Source of the DNA: Elusimicrobiota bacterium
GTDB lineage: Bacteria > Elusimicrobiota > UBA8919
Length of the DNA: 64,000 nt
Assembly (NCBI GenBank): GCA_028718185.1
Contig: JAQUMH010000002.1
Location: forward strand, 237,332-301,331
Direction: 5' to 3'
Made by a program: the position numbers and the translations under genes. Within the stretch, counting starts at the first letter, position 1, and each line of letters begins with the position of its first letter. Positions 9,019 to 16,650 of the stretch are shown here, piece after piece. The notes beneath the pieces are model-generated. The model was given only the letters and a program-made list of their open reading frames with translations, ran no database searches and was not told where the DNA came from.

Positions 9019-9036
9019 TGTCTCCTCCCATTTTTT

Positions 9037-9140
9037 ACTTCAAGTTAGGCCCTCCACTGAATCGTTGGCGGGCAGCTACAAACCAATTGATATTGTAGCC
9101 GCAGAACGTTAGCTCTGCTATACATTGAAATCCGCATACT
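9037..9140. repeat. CTACAA-type hairpin repeat (family M)
   Basis: The element opens CAAGTTAGGC, then an imperfect CCCTCCACTG...TTGGCGGGC stem, GCTACAA...TTGTAGC, and CGCAGAACGTTAGCTCTGC, and ends in CATTGAAATCC. It is the same module order as at 10648, 17737 and 22321. Confidence 0.7.
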
Positions 9141-9149
9141 TTTAATTAT

Positions 9150-9821
9150 TCAAAATAACTTGCTATTTTTTTGTCCGTATACTTCGTGATATCTTCTATA
9201 CCATTTTTTTATTTCACTTCCAGGTAATACGTTCGGCTTGCCTAAAAGTAATGTTAAATGGCAGGTCTTTGCTATATCTTCAACCATTACAGCAGCTTTA
9301 AGTGCAGAAGTGGCTGTAGTACCAAATGCAAATACTCCATGGCTTTTAACTAATACTGCCTGAACTCTTGAATTTCCTAATGTTTCGACTACGGCTTCTC
9401 CTACTTCTTCTAACGGAAACGGAGATGCATACCTTGTAATTGGAACCACCTCGCCAAATTCATCAGCGTGAGCAGTAAGGTAGACAGGTATTGGTTTTCC
9501 CAACAATGCGAAACTTGTTGCATATGAAGAATGAGTGTGAACTACACCGCATAAATCCTTACGGTTACGGTAAATAACTAAATGTGATATTGTATCAACT
9601 GACGGGCTAAGTTTTCCTTCTATAACTTTTCCGGATAAATCTACTATAACCATTTTTGCAGGACTAAGTTCATCATAATTTATCCCGCTGGGTTTAATTA
9701 CAATATAACCTGTTTTAATATCTCTGCCACTTACATTCCCACTGGTCATCGTAACCAGATGGTTTTTAGGAAGTTCTAAATTCATTCTATATACTTCTTC
9801 TCTAAGTTTTTTCAATAACAT
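9150..9821 (-). CDS. class II aldolase / L-ribulose-5-phosphate 4-epimerase family
   Basis: The 223-residue protein matches the class II aldolase/AraD fold, close to the length of AraD. Visible motifs are 'TSGNVSGRD' (phosphate binding, about residues 26-34), 'KPSG' (about 43), the zinc-binding 'HTHSSYATSFA' (about 96-106) and 'KSHGVFAFG' (about 160-168). The reaction would be 4-epimerisation or retro-aldol cleavage of a ketose phosphate; which of the two cannot be decided here. No sugar kinase lies in the operon, so the phosphorylated substrate must come from elsewhere, or the enzyme uses a non-phosphorylated acid sugar. GGGGA precedes the ATG. Confidence 0.85.
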   Translation of the reverse strand: MLLKKLREEVYRMNLELPKNHLVTMTSGNVSGRDIKTGYIVIKPSGINYDELSPAKMVIVDLSGKVIEGKLSPSVDTISHLVIYRNRKDLCGVVHTHSSYATSFALLGKPIPVYLTAHADEFGEVVPITRYASPFPLEEVGEAVVETLGNSRVQAVLVKSHGVFAFGTTATSALKAAVMVEDIAKTCHLTLLLGKPNVLPGSEIKKWYRRYHEVYGQKNSKLF

Positions 9822-9856
9822 ATTTTCCCCATTAAGTTCAACTACAAACCAATTAA

Positions 9857-10630
9857 TTATCTACCTAATAATTTATGCACTTTTTCCGATATCCGGTTGA
9901 CAATTGCATCAACACCTTTTTTGCCATACTTTACACTTGCATATTTCCTTGGGTCTCTACCATGCACTCCGATAAGTTTTACATTCAAGTCCTTTGGTAA
10001 CCTCGTCATATCAACCAAATCGGGTCTTAAGTACATCATTAAACTTGTTTCCCATGCAGCAGCATGGTCACCGGCTGACGGGATTACATCTCTTACTAAT
10101 TCATACCCGGAACAAGGCCATGCCTTTCTGTAATCAAGATTAAAAAGTTCACAAGCAGCTCTTGCATGATATAGCAGCGGATAGTGTCCTGATAAAACAA
10201 TAATAACTTCAAACCCAAGACTATGAATTTCAACCATAATATGATGTAACAATTTCACATAGTCAAAATTAGCCTGAAAACCTTGCTCCTGCATATACCC
10301 GGGTGAAAAATTACTTTTAGGTAGTTCCATCTTATTAGCAATTTGTCCATCTTCATCCTGGTCCGCTTCCATAAGATAATGTTCCCGTGGTTCACCATAG
10401 AAAAGAGATGGAAAAACTACTCCACCTATTCTTTTGGCGCATTCCATAGCAATTGCGTGAACCTTGACGGTATCTAATCCGAGACAGTTCTGTTCGCCAT
10501 GCCACTCAATCCCACCGATTGGTAGATAGGCAACCGGGAATGCCTTACGGGATTTTACTGCTTCCCAAGGTAACATCTCCTCATATCGTACTTTTTTAAT
10601 CAGAATTGATTTTTTTATTTTTTTATCCAT
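9857..10630 (-). CDS. creatininase-family amidohydrolase-like protein with altered metal site
   Basis: This is a 257-residue member of the creatininase/MftE-like fold. The first metal motif reads 'GGIEWHGEQNCLGLDT' (about residues 38-53), keeping Glu, His and the later Asp. The second reads 'LSGHYPLL' where creatininases have GHY-E-N or GHGGN, so one Glu ligand seems to be missing. 'AAAWETSLMMYLRPDLV' near 190 matches the family C-terminal Glu motif. Family members hydrolyse C-N bonds of cyclic amides or act on modified sugars and peptides. Its place between an oxidoreductase and an aldolase suggests a role in sugar catabolism. The substrate is unknown. Confidence 0.75.
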   Translation of the reverse strand: MDKKIKKSILIKKVRYEEMLPWEAVKSRKAFPVAYLPIGGIEWHGEQNCLGLDTVKVHAIAMECAKRIGGVVFPSLFYGEPREHYLMEADQDEDGQIANKMELPKSNFSPGYMQEQGFQANFDYVKLLHHIMVEIHSLGFEVIIVLSGHYPLLYHARAACELFNLDYRKAWPCSGYELVRDVIPSAGDHAAAWETSLMMYLRPDLVDMTRLPKDLNVKLIGVHGRDPRKYASVKYGKKGVDAIVNRISEKVHKLLGR

Positions 10631-10647
10631 TTTATTATACTTTCATA

Positions 10648-10790
10648 CAAGTTAAGCAAAGCTTCGCTTTGCAGCTACAAATCAATCGATATTGTAGCCG
10701 CAGAGCGTTAGCTCTGCTAAACATTGAAATTTCTATACATCAAGTTAATACCGACTAAGGTCGCCGAAGTAGGTTTTATAAGAGACAATC
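10648..10790. repeat. CTACAA-type hairpin repeat (family M), long copy
   Basis: The element shows GCAAAGC-TTC-GCTTTGC, then GCTACAA and TTGTAGC, then GCAGAGC-GTTA-GCTCTGC, then CATTGAAATTTCTATACATC, then a degenerate extra hairpin CCGACTAAGGTCG. It fills the spacer between the Gfo/Idh and creatininase-like genes. Confidence 0.7.
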
Positions 10791-10797
10791 ACATCTA

Positions 10798-11847
10798 TCA
10801 CTTCTTTGTTAGCAGTTTGATATATGATTCGGCAACTTCCAAATCCTTTAATCCGTCTTCAGCCGTAGAAATGCATTCCCGTTTTCCTTGTATTGTTTCC
10901 ACAAAGATACGGGCTTGTTCTAACATACACCAGCGAGGTGAAAAAACAGGGTTTTTATAATATTCCCCTGAGCTATTATTAATATATATTTCTACCTTGC
11001 CGCTATGTTGCCGTGCCAGCGGCGCCGGTAGCGATAACTTAATATAACCTTTTTCAAAAAATGCAGTATAAAATTCGTGCCACTCTTTTTTAAGGTTATA
11101 AGTATTCATTTCAAGAACAATAGGTTTTCCTGAATCAGTCTCCCCTACCAGCAGCCTGCCTGAAGACTCTGCGTATTTTACGCTGTAGTCCTCTTTTAAC
11201 AAATACCTGATTAAATTTATCTGGTGAATATAATAATTTACAAAATCTACATATTTTTCACCGGTTTTTTTGTCCATCCAGGAAGGAACTGATTCCTGTT
11301 CCTGAGCCGGTGATTGGTCAGCATCATTTGCAGATATTGGGTCTTCAATCCCAAACATCCAATTGCCCGGGGGCATACTTGCTCTTAAATAACTAAATTC
11401 ACCTAATTCACCGGACTTCTTCCATTCTTCAATTGTCTTTTTCATATAAATGCTGGCAGGGTCGCATCTTTTCATAAAACCAACATGATAAACTATATCT
11501 TTTTGTTTCGCTTTCTGAACTAAATTTTTCCCATTTTCTGCGTTTACACACAATGGTTTTTCTGTCAGTATATTCAGCCCGGCATCAATAACATCAGGGA
11601 CCACAACATTATGAAACCCGAAGTTCATTATCGCCACAACTCCGTCTAATTTTTCATTTTTAAGCATCTCTTTATGATTTGAATAAACCTTTTTAATACC
11701 ATAACGGGAGGCAACGAGTTCAGCAGTTTTCTCCCTGCCTTCAGCAAGAGCAGTCATCTCCACATCAGGCAATAATGCATAGTTTGAAATATGAGCCAGT
11801 TGCCCCATAAATCCGGAACCGATAAACCCAATTTTTACTTTAGACAT
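10798..11847 (-). CDS. Gfo/Idh/MocA family NAD(P)-dependent oxidoreductase
   Basis: The protein has 349 residues. The N-terminal Rossmann fold has GFIGSGFMG (about residues 7-15), and the family signature 'NILTEKPLCVNAENGK' lies near residue 93. The C-terminal domain is alpha/beta as in glucose-fructose and inositol dehydrogenases. The family oxidises or reduces a hydroxyl of a sugar or inositol; GH4 enzymes and MocA-type enzymes both work through 3-keto sugar chemistry, so the pairing with the gene upstream is meaningful. An AACGGAGGAAAT ribosome binding site precedes the ATG, and only 16 bp separate it from the GH4 gene. Confidence 0.85.
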   Translation of the reverse strand: MSKVKIGFIGSGFMGQLAHISNYALLPDVEMTALAEGREKTAELVASRYGIKKVYSNHKEMLKNEKLDGVVAIMNFGFHNVVVPDVIDAGLNILTEKPLCVNAENGKNLVQKAKQKDIVYHVGFMKRCDPASIYMKKTIEEWKKSGELGEFSYLRASMPPGNWMFGIEDPISANDADQSPAQEQESVPSWMDKKTGEKYVDFVNYYIHQINLIRYLLKEDYSVKYAESSGRLLVGETDSGKPIVLEMNTYNLKKEWHEFYTAFFEKGYIKLSLPAPLARQHSGKVEIYINNSSGEYYKNPVFSPRWCMLEQARIFVETIQGKRECISTAEDGLKDLEVAESYIKLLTKK

Positions 11848-11863
11848 ATTTCCTCCGTTTTAC

Positions 11864-13294
11864 TTATTTCTTTTGTTCAACTAATTTGCCGAACCTATGG
11901 ACAACTGCAAGTGCCGGGTCCAAAGGTACATCAACTCCTTTCGTTCCTTTTGGAGTATTAATAATTGGTTTTGACTGTAACTTCTTCCCTGCAAATTGCG
12001 GCAACCATTCTTTTTCTGCTTCAAACATATCACTCACCATTTCACGTGCTTCATAAAGAGTACAAACTGCGCTTGTAAGCGGGTCCATTGCCACTGACTG
12101 CATTGCATATTCCGGGTTGCCGGTCAATGCCGATTCAGCTGCTAATGCCTGCACACCGATATTGCTTTGATTCAAAACTGCACACTGCAGAGGCAGTTCT
12201 CCAACGCGGACTGGATGAAGTCCTCTACTGTCAACAAATATCGGCACTTCAACACAACAACCCTGCGGTAAATTTGTAATATACCCGTCATTCCTAATAT
12301 TACCGTTGAGACGAAAAATATTGTCCGTTTCCATTGCCTCAATAATATAAGAACAATACTCTATACTCCTTCCTTTAATTTGTGTTGATTCAAACGACAG
12401 TTGGTCTATTTTGGCATATTTTTCGGCAATCATACTGCACCATTTATAATATGCACCTGTTTCCCCGCCAAAACTCGGCTGGTCACAATACAGGTCGAGC
12501 GCCTTCTTGTTCTTACGAAACCAGGGAATATATTCCGAAAGATGGCCGGTACTTTCTGTCATAAAATAACCAAAATGCCTCATAACTTCACACCGTACTT
12601 TTTCGTTAATATAATATTCCGGTTTCTCAATATTCCTACTAAGTATGGGATAAAGGTCTTTCCCGTCTTTTTTATCTTTGAGAGAAAGAAACCAAGCCAT
12701 ATGGTTAATTCCCGCACAGAAATAGTCAATCCTGTCCTTTGGAACATCTACATACCTGCTGATTAAATCAAGTGTGGTTTGTACACCATGACAAAGTCCT
12801 ATAAAATTTATTTTGGTCGCTTTGCCAAGTGCGAAACAATTAGCTGCCATCGGATTGGCATAGTTCACCATCAATGCATCTGGGCATACTTCTTCCATAT
12901 CTTTGGCTATATCAATCAATACCGGTATAGTCCGTAACGCTCTAAATATCCCGCCGGGTCCAAGTGAATCTCCTATGCACTGGTCTACTCCATATTTTAA
13001 AGGAATTTCATAATCCATTTTGAAAGCATCTACGCCGCCAACCTGTATCATTACAATAACATAATCGGCTCCCGCTAACGCCTTTTTCCGGTCAAGTGTG
13101 GCGACTACCTTTGTAGGCAGTTTGTTGTCTTTTACCATCCTGTCAGCAAAACTTTTTATCTGGTCAAGTTTAGGTTTCGTCCTGTTCATCAACCATATTT
13201 CACTGTCCTGTAAAGCCGGAGTCGCTAAAATATCCTTCATTAATGTCTGACAAAAAACAATGCTTCCTGCCCCTATAAACGCTATCTTCGCCAT
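11864..13294 (-). CDS. glycoside hydrolase family 4, alpha-galactosidase/galacturonidase-like
   Basis: This 476-residue GH4 enzyme would hydrolyse a glycoside by NAD+- and Mn2+-dependent oxidation at C3, elimination and re-reduction. The nucleotide-binding 'FIGAGSIVF' starts at residue 5. 'DQCIGDSLGPGGIFRALRTIP' lies near 105, 'NYANPMAANCFAL' near 150, the metal-binding Cys-His in 'GLCHGVQTT' near 172 and 'AGINHMAWFL' near 198. These agree best with the MelA/LplD branch (alpha-galactosides or alpha-galacturonides) rather than the 6-phospho-glycosidases. The ATG at 13294 is preferred over a TTG at 13300 because AGGAGG lies 6 nt before the ATG and would overlap the TTG. It follows the VCBS gene by 18 bp. 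Confidence 0.85.
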   Translation of the reverse strand: MAKIAFIGAGSIVFCQTLMKDILATPALQDSEIWLMNRTKPKLDQIKSFADRMVKDNKLPTKVVATLDRKKALAGADYVIVMIQVGGVDAFKMDYEIPLKYGVDQCIGDSLGPGGIFRALRTIPVLIDIAKDMEEVCPDALMVNYANPMAANCFALGKATKINFIGLCHGVQTTLDLISRYVDVPKDRIDYFCAGINHMAWFLSLKDKKDGKDLYPILSRNIEKPEYYINEKVRCEVMRHFGYFMTESTGHLSEYIPWFRKNKKALDLYCDQPSFGGETGAYYKWCSMIAEKYAKIDQLSFESTQIKGRSIEYCSYIIEAMETDNIFRLNGNIRNDGYITNLPQGCCVEVPIFVDSRGLHPVRVGELPLQCAVLNQSNIGVQALAAESALTGNPEYAMQSVAMDPLTSAVCTLYEAREMVSDMFEAEKEWLPQFAGKKLQSKPIINTPKGTKGVDVPLDPALAVVHRFGKLVEQKK

Positions 13295-13312
13295 AACCAA
13301 CCTCCTATTTTT

Positions 13313-14404
13313 TTATTTTTCCAATCCCATATTTTCAAATAAATATAAACCATCTTTACCCGGGGCAACAACATCAAGCCAGCCGTTACCATTTAAATCG
13401 GCAATTGCAAAATGAATACCGCAACCGGTGGCATCCGGAACTTTACCGAAATCAATAATATTTTTCTCAAACTTTCCGGAATTAATTTTGAAATAATAAA
13501 TCCCAACAGGATCAGAATCACTTTCGCCGGGATCCTCGCCGCAATGGGCACGATATCTTTTACCGGTAACTAATTCCAACTCCCCGTCATTGTCTATATC
13601 TGCCATCTGTAAATCGTGATACTGGGATGCGGTGAGGTCAATATCATGTTTTATCCATTTTCTTTCACCGTTACTCATCTTTTGCTGCTCCCACCAGTGC
13701 AAACCAAAATTATGCGCCTGCCCTACAATTAAATCTGCAATACCGTCATTATTAACATCGTGTACAATTATCGGGATACTAGCGCTGCCCAAATCAAATT
13801 CCGGGTGAAATTTCCATTTACCTTTTGCAGGGTCTTCCGGTGCTTCCAACCAGCCATTTCTTAAAATAATGTCAGGTCTGCCATTGCCATTTATATCGCC
13901 AAATCCTAAACCATGTCCGCTCGGTTGGTCAAAAACTACATACCTGTCAAATTCGCCGGTACCTTTTCCTTTGGAATCTAATTTTAATTTATAATACGCT
14001 AAGGGAGCTTCGGGCGTATTGGGGATAATCTCCTGGTGTCCGTCTTTATCAATATCAAACAGCCGTGTAGTTTCAATACTCCCGCATTTATATATATCGT
14101 GAGTTTTCCATTCTACAGGTTTACCCTTTGGATTTTCCCTCCACTGTAAAGTGGCACCCCACCATGCACCCGTAACTATATCCAAAAAACCGTCACCGTT
14201 AACATCCATAGGCAAATCTGAAAAATCATTATAATATTCGCCTTCCCGTTTCACATCACATATTTTATGTTTCTTCCAATCAGGACCCTCATACCAATTC
14301 GCTCCGCATACAATATCTAAAATTCCGTCATTATTAACGTCAAAAACCGAAGCAGCCTCATATTTAACATTATCTATCAACTTCTTTCTGAATTTTACCG
14401 GCAT
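13313..14404 (-). CDS. FG-GAP/VCBS-repeat beta-propeller protein without signal peptide
   Basis: The 363-residue protein is built of six to seven blades, each with a calcium-loop motif of the form DxNxDGxxDIV: DVNNDGILDIV, DVNGDGFLDIV, DIDKDGHQEII, DINGNGRPDII, DVNNDGIADLI, DIDNDGELELV and DLNGNGWLDVV. Several blades carry aromatic patches such as 'CGANWYEGPDW' and 'HNFGLHWWEQQ' that could bind sugar. Related propellers are usually secreted, but the start here (MPVKFRKKLIDN) has no signal peptide, so a cytoplasmic role is implied. AGGAGG lies 7 nt before the ATG. It is the first gene of the sugar operon, 75 nt downstream of a predicted transcription start. Confidence 0.8.
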   Translation of the reverse strand: MPVKFRKKLIDNVKYEAASVFDVNNDGILDIVCGANWYEGPDWKKHKICDVKREGEYYNDFSDLPMDVNGDGFLDIVTGAWWGATLQWRENPKGKPVEWKTHDIYKCGSIETTRLFDIDKDGHQEIIPNTPEAPLAYYKLKLDSKGKGTGEFDRYVVFDQPSGHGLGFGDINGNGRPDIILRNGWLEAPEDPAKGKWKFHPEFDLGSASIPIIVHDVNNDGIADLIVGQAHNFGLHWWEQQKMSNGERKWIKHDIDLTASQYHDLQMADIDNDGELELVTGKRYRAHCGEDPGESDSDPVGIYYFKINSGKFEKNIIDFGKVPDATGCGIHFAIADLNGNGWLDVVAPGKDGLYLFENMGLEK

Positions 14405-14436
14405 TTTAATCCTCCTTTATTATTCTTATATTGCTA

Positions 14437-14464
14437 TTGACATATTTTTATTATTTTATATAAT
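14437..14464 (+). promoter_or_regulatory. consensus sigma-70 promoter toward araC-type gene
   Basis: TTGACA (14437-14442), a 16-bp spacer and TATAAT (14459-14464) lie on the plus strand, which gives a leader of about 80 nt before the regulator's ATG at 14551. The promoter faces the minus-strand promoter at 14486-14514. A second TATAAT at 14540-14545, 5 nt from the ATG, has no good -35 box. Confidence 0.7.
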
Positions 14465-14485
14465 GTTTCTGTGCTATCTAACAGT

Positions 14486-14514
14486 AGTATAACGCATAGT
14501 GCTAAAAATGTCAA
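14486..14514 (-). promoter_or_regulatory. consensus sigma-70 promoter for the sugar operon
   Basis: On the minus strand TTGACA (14514-14509), a 17-bp spacer and TATACT (14491-14486) give a start near 14479. The direct repeat GTGCTA at 14471-14476 and 14499-14504 flanks the -10 box and is a candidate binding site for the AraC-type regulator encoded next door. Confidence 0.75.
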
Positions 14515-14550
14515 TACCTACGATTGCCATTATTTTATCTATAATTGCTT

Positions 14551-15303
14551 ATGAAGAAAAATAACTCAGAATTACTTTATGTTGGCAGAACCGAACCTTA
14601 TTCGAAATGGAAAATGCCCAGTCATTCCCATCCTTTTAATGAAATGATTGTTGTTATCAACGGAGAGATGTCTGTATTAATCGCAAACCAAAACATAATT
14701 GCAAAAGCAGGAGATGTTTTGTTTTATCAAGCCGGTGCGGCACATAAAGAAAAATCTAATGAAAAAAATCCGGCTGAAACTATTTATTTTGGCTGGAAAC
14801 AAGATAACAAAGAAAAAATGGAATTCCCTATATTATTACACGATACTAACGGCAGGATGAGACTTTTATCAAAATGGCTTTTAGAAGAAAGACAAACTAA
14901 TTCGAAATATAATATTCAATTTCAGGAATCAATAACCGAAACCATATTAGCAGAATATTCAAGATTAAATAGAACTAATAAAGAAAAATCTGAACTTATC
15001 CGGAAAATAAAAGGTTTTATGCGTGATAATTTAAAGGAAAATATTACTCTACAAAAATTAGCTGATTTTGCTTACCTGAGTAAATATCATTTTTTACGGA
15101 AATATAAAAGTGAATCAGGACGTACACCAATAGAGGATTTAAGTATATTACGTATCGAAACGGCCAAAGAATTAATCCTGACAACAAACCTGCCGTTAAA
15201 ATCCATTGCCAAAGAAGTGGGTTTTACTAATGAATATCATTTCAATAGAATATTCCGCAAATACAGCGGTTTAACTCCCGGACATTTCCGCAAAAACCAA
15301 TAG
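14551..15303 (+). CDS. AraC-family transcriptional regulator with cupin sensor domain
   Basis: The 250-residue protein has an N-terminal cupin (SHSHPFNEMIVVINGEM, then the AGDVLFYQAGAAH strand, about residues 22-70) that probably binds a sugar ligand. A C-terminal pair of helix-turn-helix motifs follows (about 150-250), with 'LQKLADFAYLSKYHFLRKYKSESG' in the first and 'LKSIAKEVGFTNEYHFNRIFRKYSG' in the second, ending in the usual LTPGHFRK. It is transcribed away from the seven-gene sugar operon and is its likely regulator. ATG at 14551 is preferred over the TTG at 14545. Confidence 0.88.
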   Translation: MKKNNSELLYVGRTEPYSKWKMPSHSHPFNEMIVVINGEMSVLIANQNIIAKAGDVLFYQAGAAHKEKSNEKNPAETIYFGWKQDNKEKMEFPILLHDTNGRMRLLSKWLLEERQTNSKYNIQFQESITETILAEYSRLNRTNKEKSELIRKIKGFMRDNLKENITLQKLADFAYLSKYHFLRKYKSESGRTPIEDLSILRIETAKELILTTNLPLKSIAKEVGFTNEYHFNRIFRKYSGLTPGHFRKNQ

Positions 15304-15345
15304 ATGCAACCAAACTTCATTTAATCCGTTTTATAATGATACTTT

Positions 15346-16248
15346 CTAAGAAATATCAAGCATTTTTTGGATTACCAAATATGCCTTTTTTCTTATTTTT
15401 TCCGGGACTTCTATTTCGTGTTGCTTATTAAGAAGTGATTCGTGCAGCGACTCGAGGTTGACATATTTCATATTCGGGCAGAACATCCTTCGGGAGGCAG
15501 GTATAAATGTTTTGTTTGGGTTTTCCTTTTGAAGACGGTGTAAAATGGCAGTTTCAGTGCCTATAATAAAGCTATTTGAAGAATCATTTTTAACATATCT
15601 GATTATCCCGCTTGTTGAAGTAACCTTATCGGCAAGATTCAGAACATCTTCTCTGCATTCAGGATGCGCTACGAATTTTGCATTAGAATATTGTTTTTTT
15701 AATTCCAGGACATCCTCAACTTTTAGTGTTTCATGGGTAGGACAAAAACCATTCCATATAATTACTTTCTTGTCTGTGTATTTGGAAACATAATTGCCGA
15801 GGTTTCTGTCAGGTAAAAATATTACAGTGTCGGATGGAACAGAATTAACAATTTCAATAGCATTTGAAGACGTACAACAAATATCACATTCTGCCTTTAC
15901 ATCAGCAGATGTATTTATGTAACAAACAACTGATGCCTTAGGATTTTCATGGCGAAGTCTTCTAACATCATCTACAGTAATCATATTGGCAAGCGGGCAG
16001 CTACTTCTCATATCAGGTAAGAGTACTACTTTTAACGGCGATAATATCTTTGCAGTTTCAGCCATAAAATGAACACCGCAAAAAACAATAATTTTAGCAT
16101 CGGTAATTAGAGCATTCCTTGAAAGTTCTAATGAATCACCCACGAAGTCAGCAATATCCTGAATTTCAGGTAACTGATAATTATGTGAAAGCACAACCGC
16201 TTTTTTTTCAATTTTTAACTGATTTATGTCGTCAATTATATTATCCAT
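15346..16248 (-). CDS. nadA: quinolinate synthase
   Basis: NadA condenses iminoaspartate (made by NadB) with dihydroxyacetone phosphate to form quinolinate. The 300-residue protein has the three cysteines that hold the [4Fe-4S] cluster at C84 (SSCPLAN), C169 (NGFCPTH) and C257 (MFCPNMK), the substrate-binding 'SHNYQLPEIQDIADFVGDS' at residues 21-39, and 'GTETAILHRL' near 230. It follows the response regulator gene by 15 bp on the same strand and is convergent with the AraC-type gene. It has no clear ribosome binding site, so coupling with the upstream gene is likely. Confidence 0.95.
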   Translation of the reverse strand: MDNIIDDINQLKIEKKAVVLSHNYQLPEIQDIADFVGDSLELSRNALITDAKIIVFCGVHFMAETAKILSPLKVVLLPDMRSSCPLANMITVDDVRRLRHENPKASVVCYINTSADVKAECDICCTSSNAIEIVNSVPSDTVIFLPDRNLGNYVSKYTDKKVIIWNGFCPTHETLKVEDVLELKKQYSNAKFVAHPECREDVLNLADKVTSTSGIIRYVKNDSSNSFIIGTETAILHRLQKENPNKTFIPASRRMFCPNMKYVNLESLHESLLNKQHEIEVPEKIRKKAYLVIQKMLDIS

Positions 16249-16263
16249 TGTTTTGAAATCGTA

Positions 16264-16650
16264 TTACTGGGTAAAATCCTTTTTGTCAAGCAGTTCTACA
16301 ACCTTCTTAACAAGTTCTTTGGGTTCAAACGGCTTTATCAAGTAGGCATCACAACCGAATTGTTCTGCTTGCTGAATATCCCGGGGTTGTGATTTTACGG
16401 AGAGCATTAATACCTTTGGATAAGGTTTGAAAACTTCATCTTTTTTTAACCGTCTTAAAACCTGGAAACCGGTAAAACAAGGCATCATTATATCAAGAAC
16501 AACGAGATGCGGCTTTTCTCTGCGGCAAACAGAAAACACTTCAGAACCGTCCCTTGCTATAAAGATTTCATGTCCAAGTGGTGTAAATAAAGCTATAAGA
16601 AGTTGTACTATTTCCTCATTATCATCTGCTATGAGAATTTTCTTCTTCAT
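16264..16650 (-). CDS. stand-alone response regulator receiver domain
   Basis: The 128-residue protein is a receiver domain with no output domain. It has the acidic pair D9-D10, phosphoacceptor D53 (LDIMMP), Ser84 at the Thr/Ser position and Lys106 (KPFEP). It should act by protein-protein contact, CheY-like. Its ATG overlaps the stop of the GAF/HD-GYP gene by 4 nt, so the two are translated together and may form one signalling unit. The cognate kinase is not in the window. Confidence 0.88.
   Translation of the reverse strand: MKKKILIADDNEEIVQLLIALFTPLGHEIFIARDGSEVFSVCRREKPHLVVLDIMMPCFTGFQVLRRLKKDEVFKPYPKVLMLSVKSQPRDIQQAEQFGCDAYLIKPFEPKELVKKVVELLDKKDFTQ

Noticed and set aside
10610..10660. 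TATAAT just before the creatininase-like gene as a leaderless promoter
   Set aside because: Only 3 nt separate it from the ATG and the nearest -35-like sequence gives a 14-bp spacer, so it is probably chance.
11864..13294. GH4 enzyme as a 6-phospho-alpha/beta-glucosidase
   Set aside because: The motifs DQCIGDSLGPGGIFRALRTIP and GLCHGVQ fit the MelA/LplD branch better, and no PTS genes are nearby.
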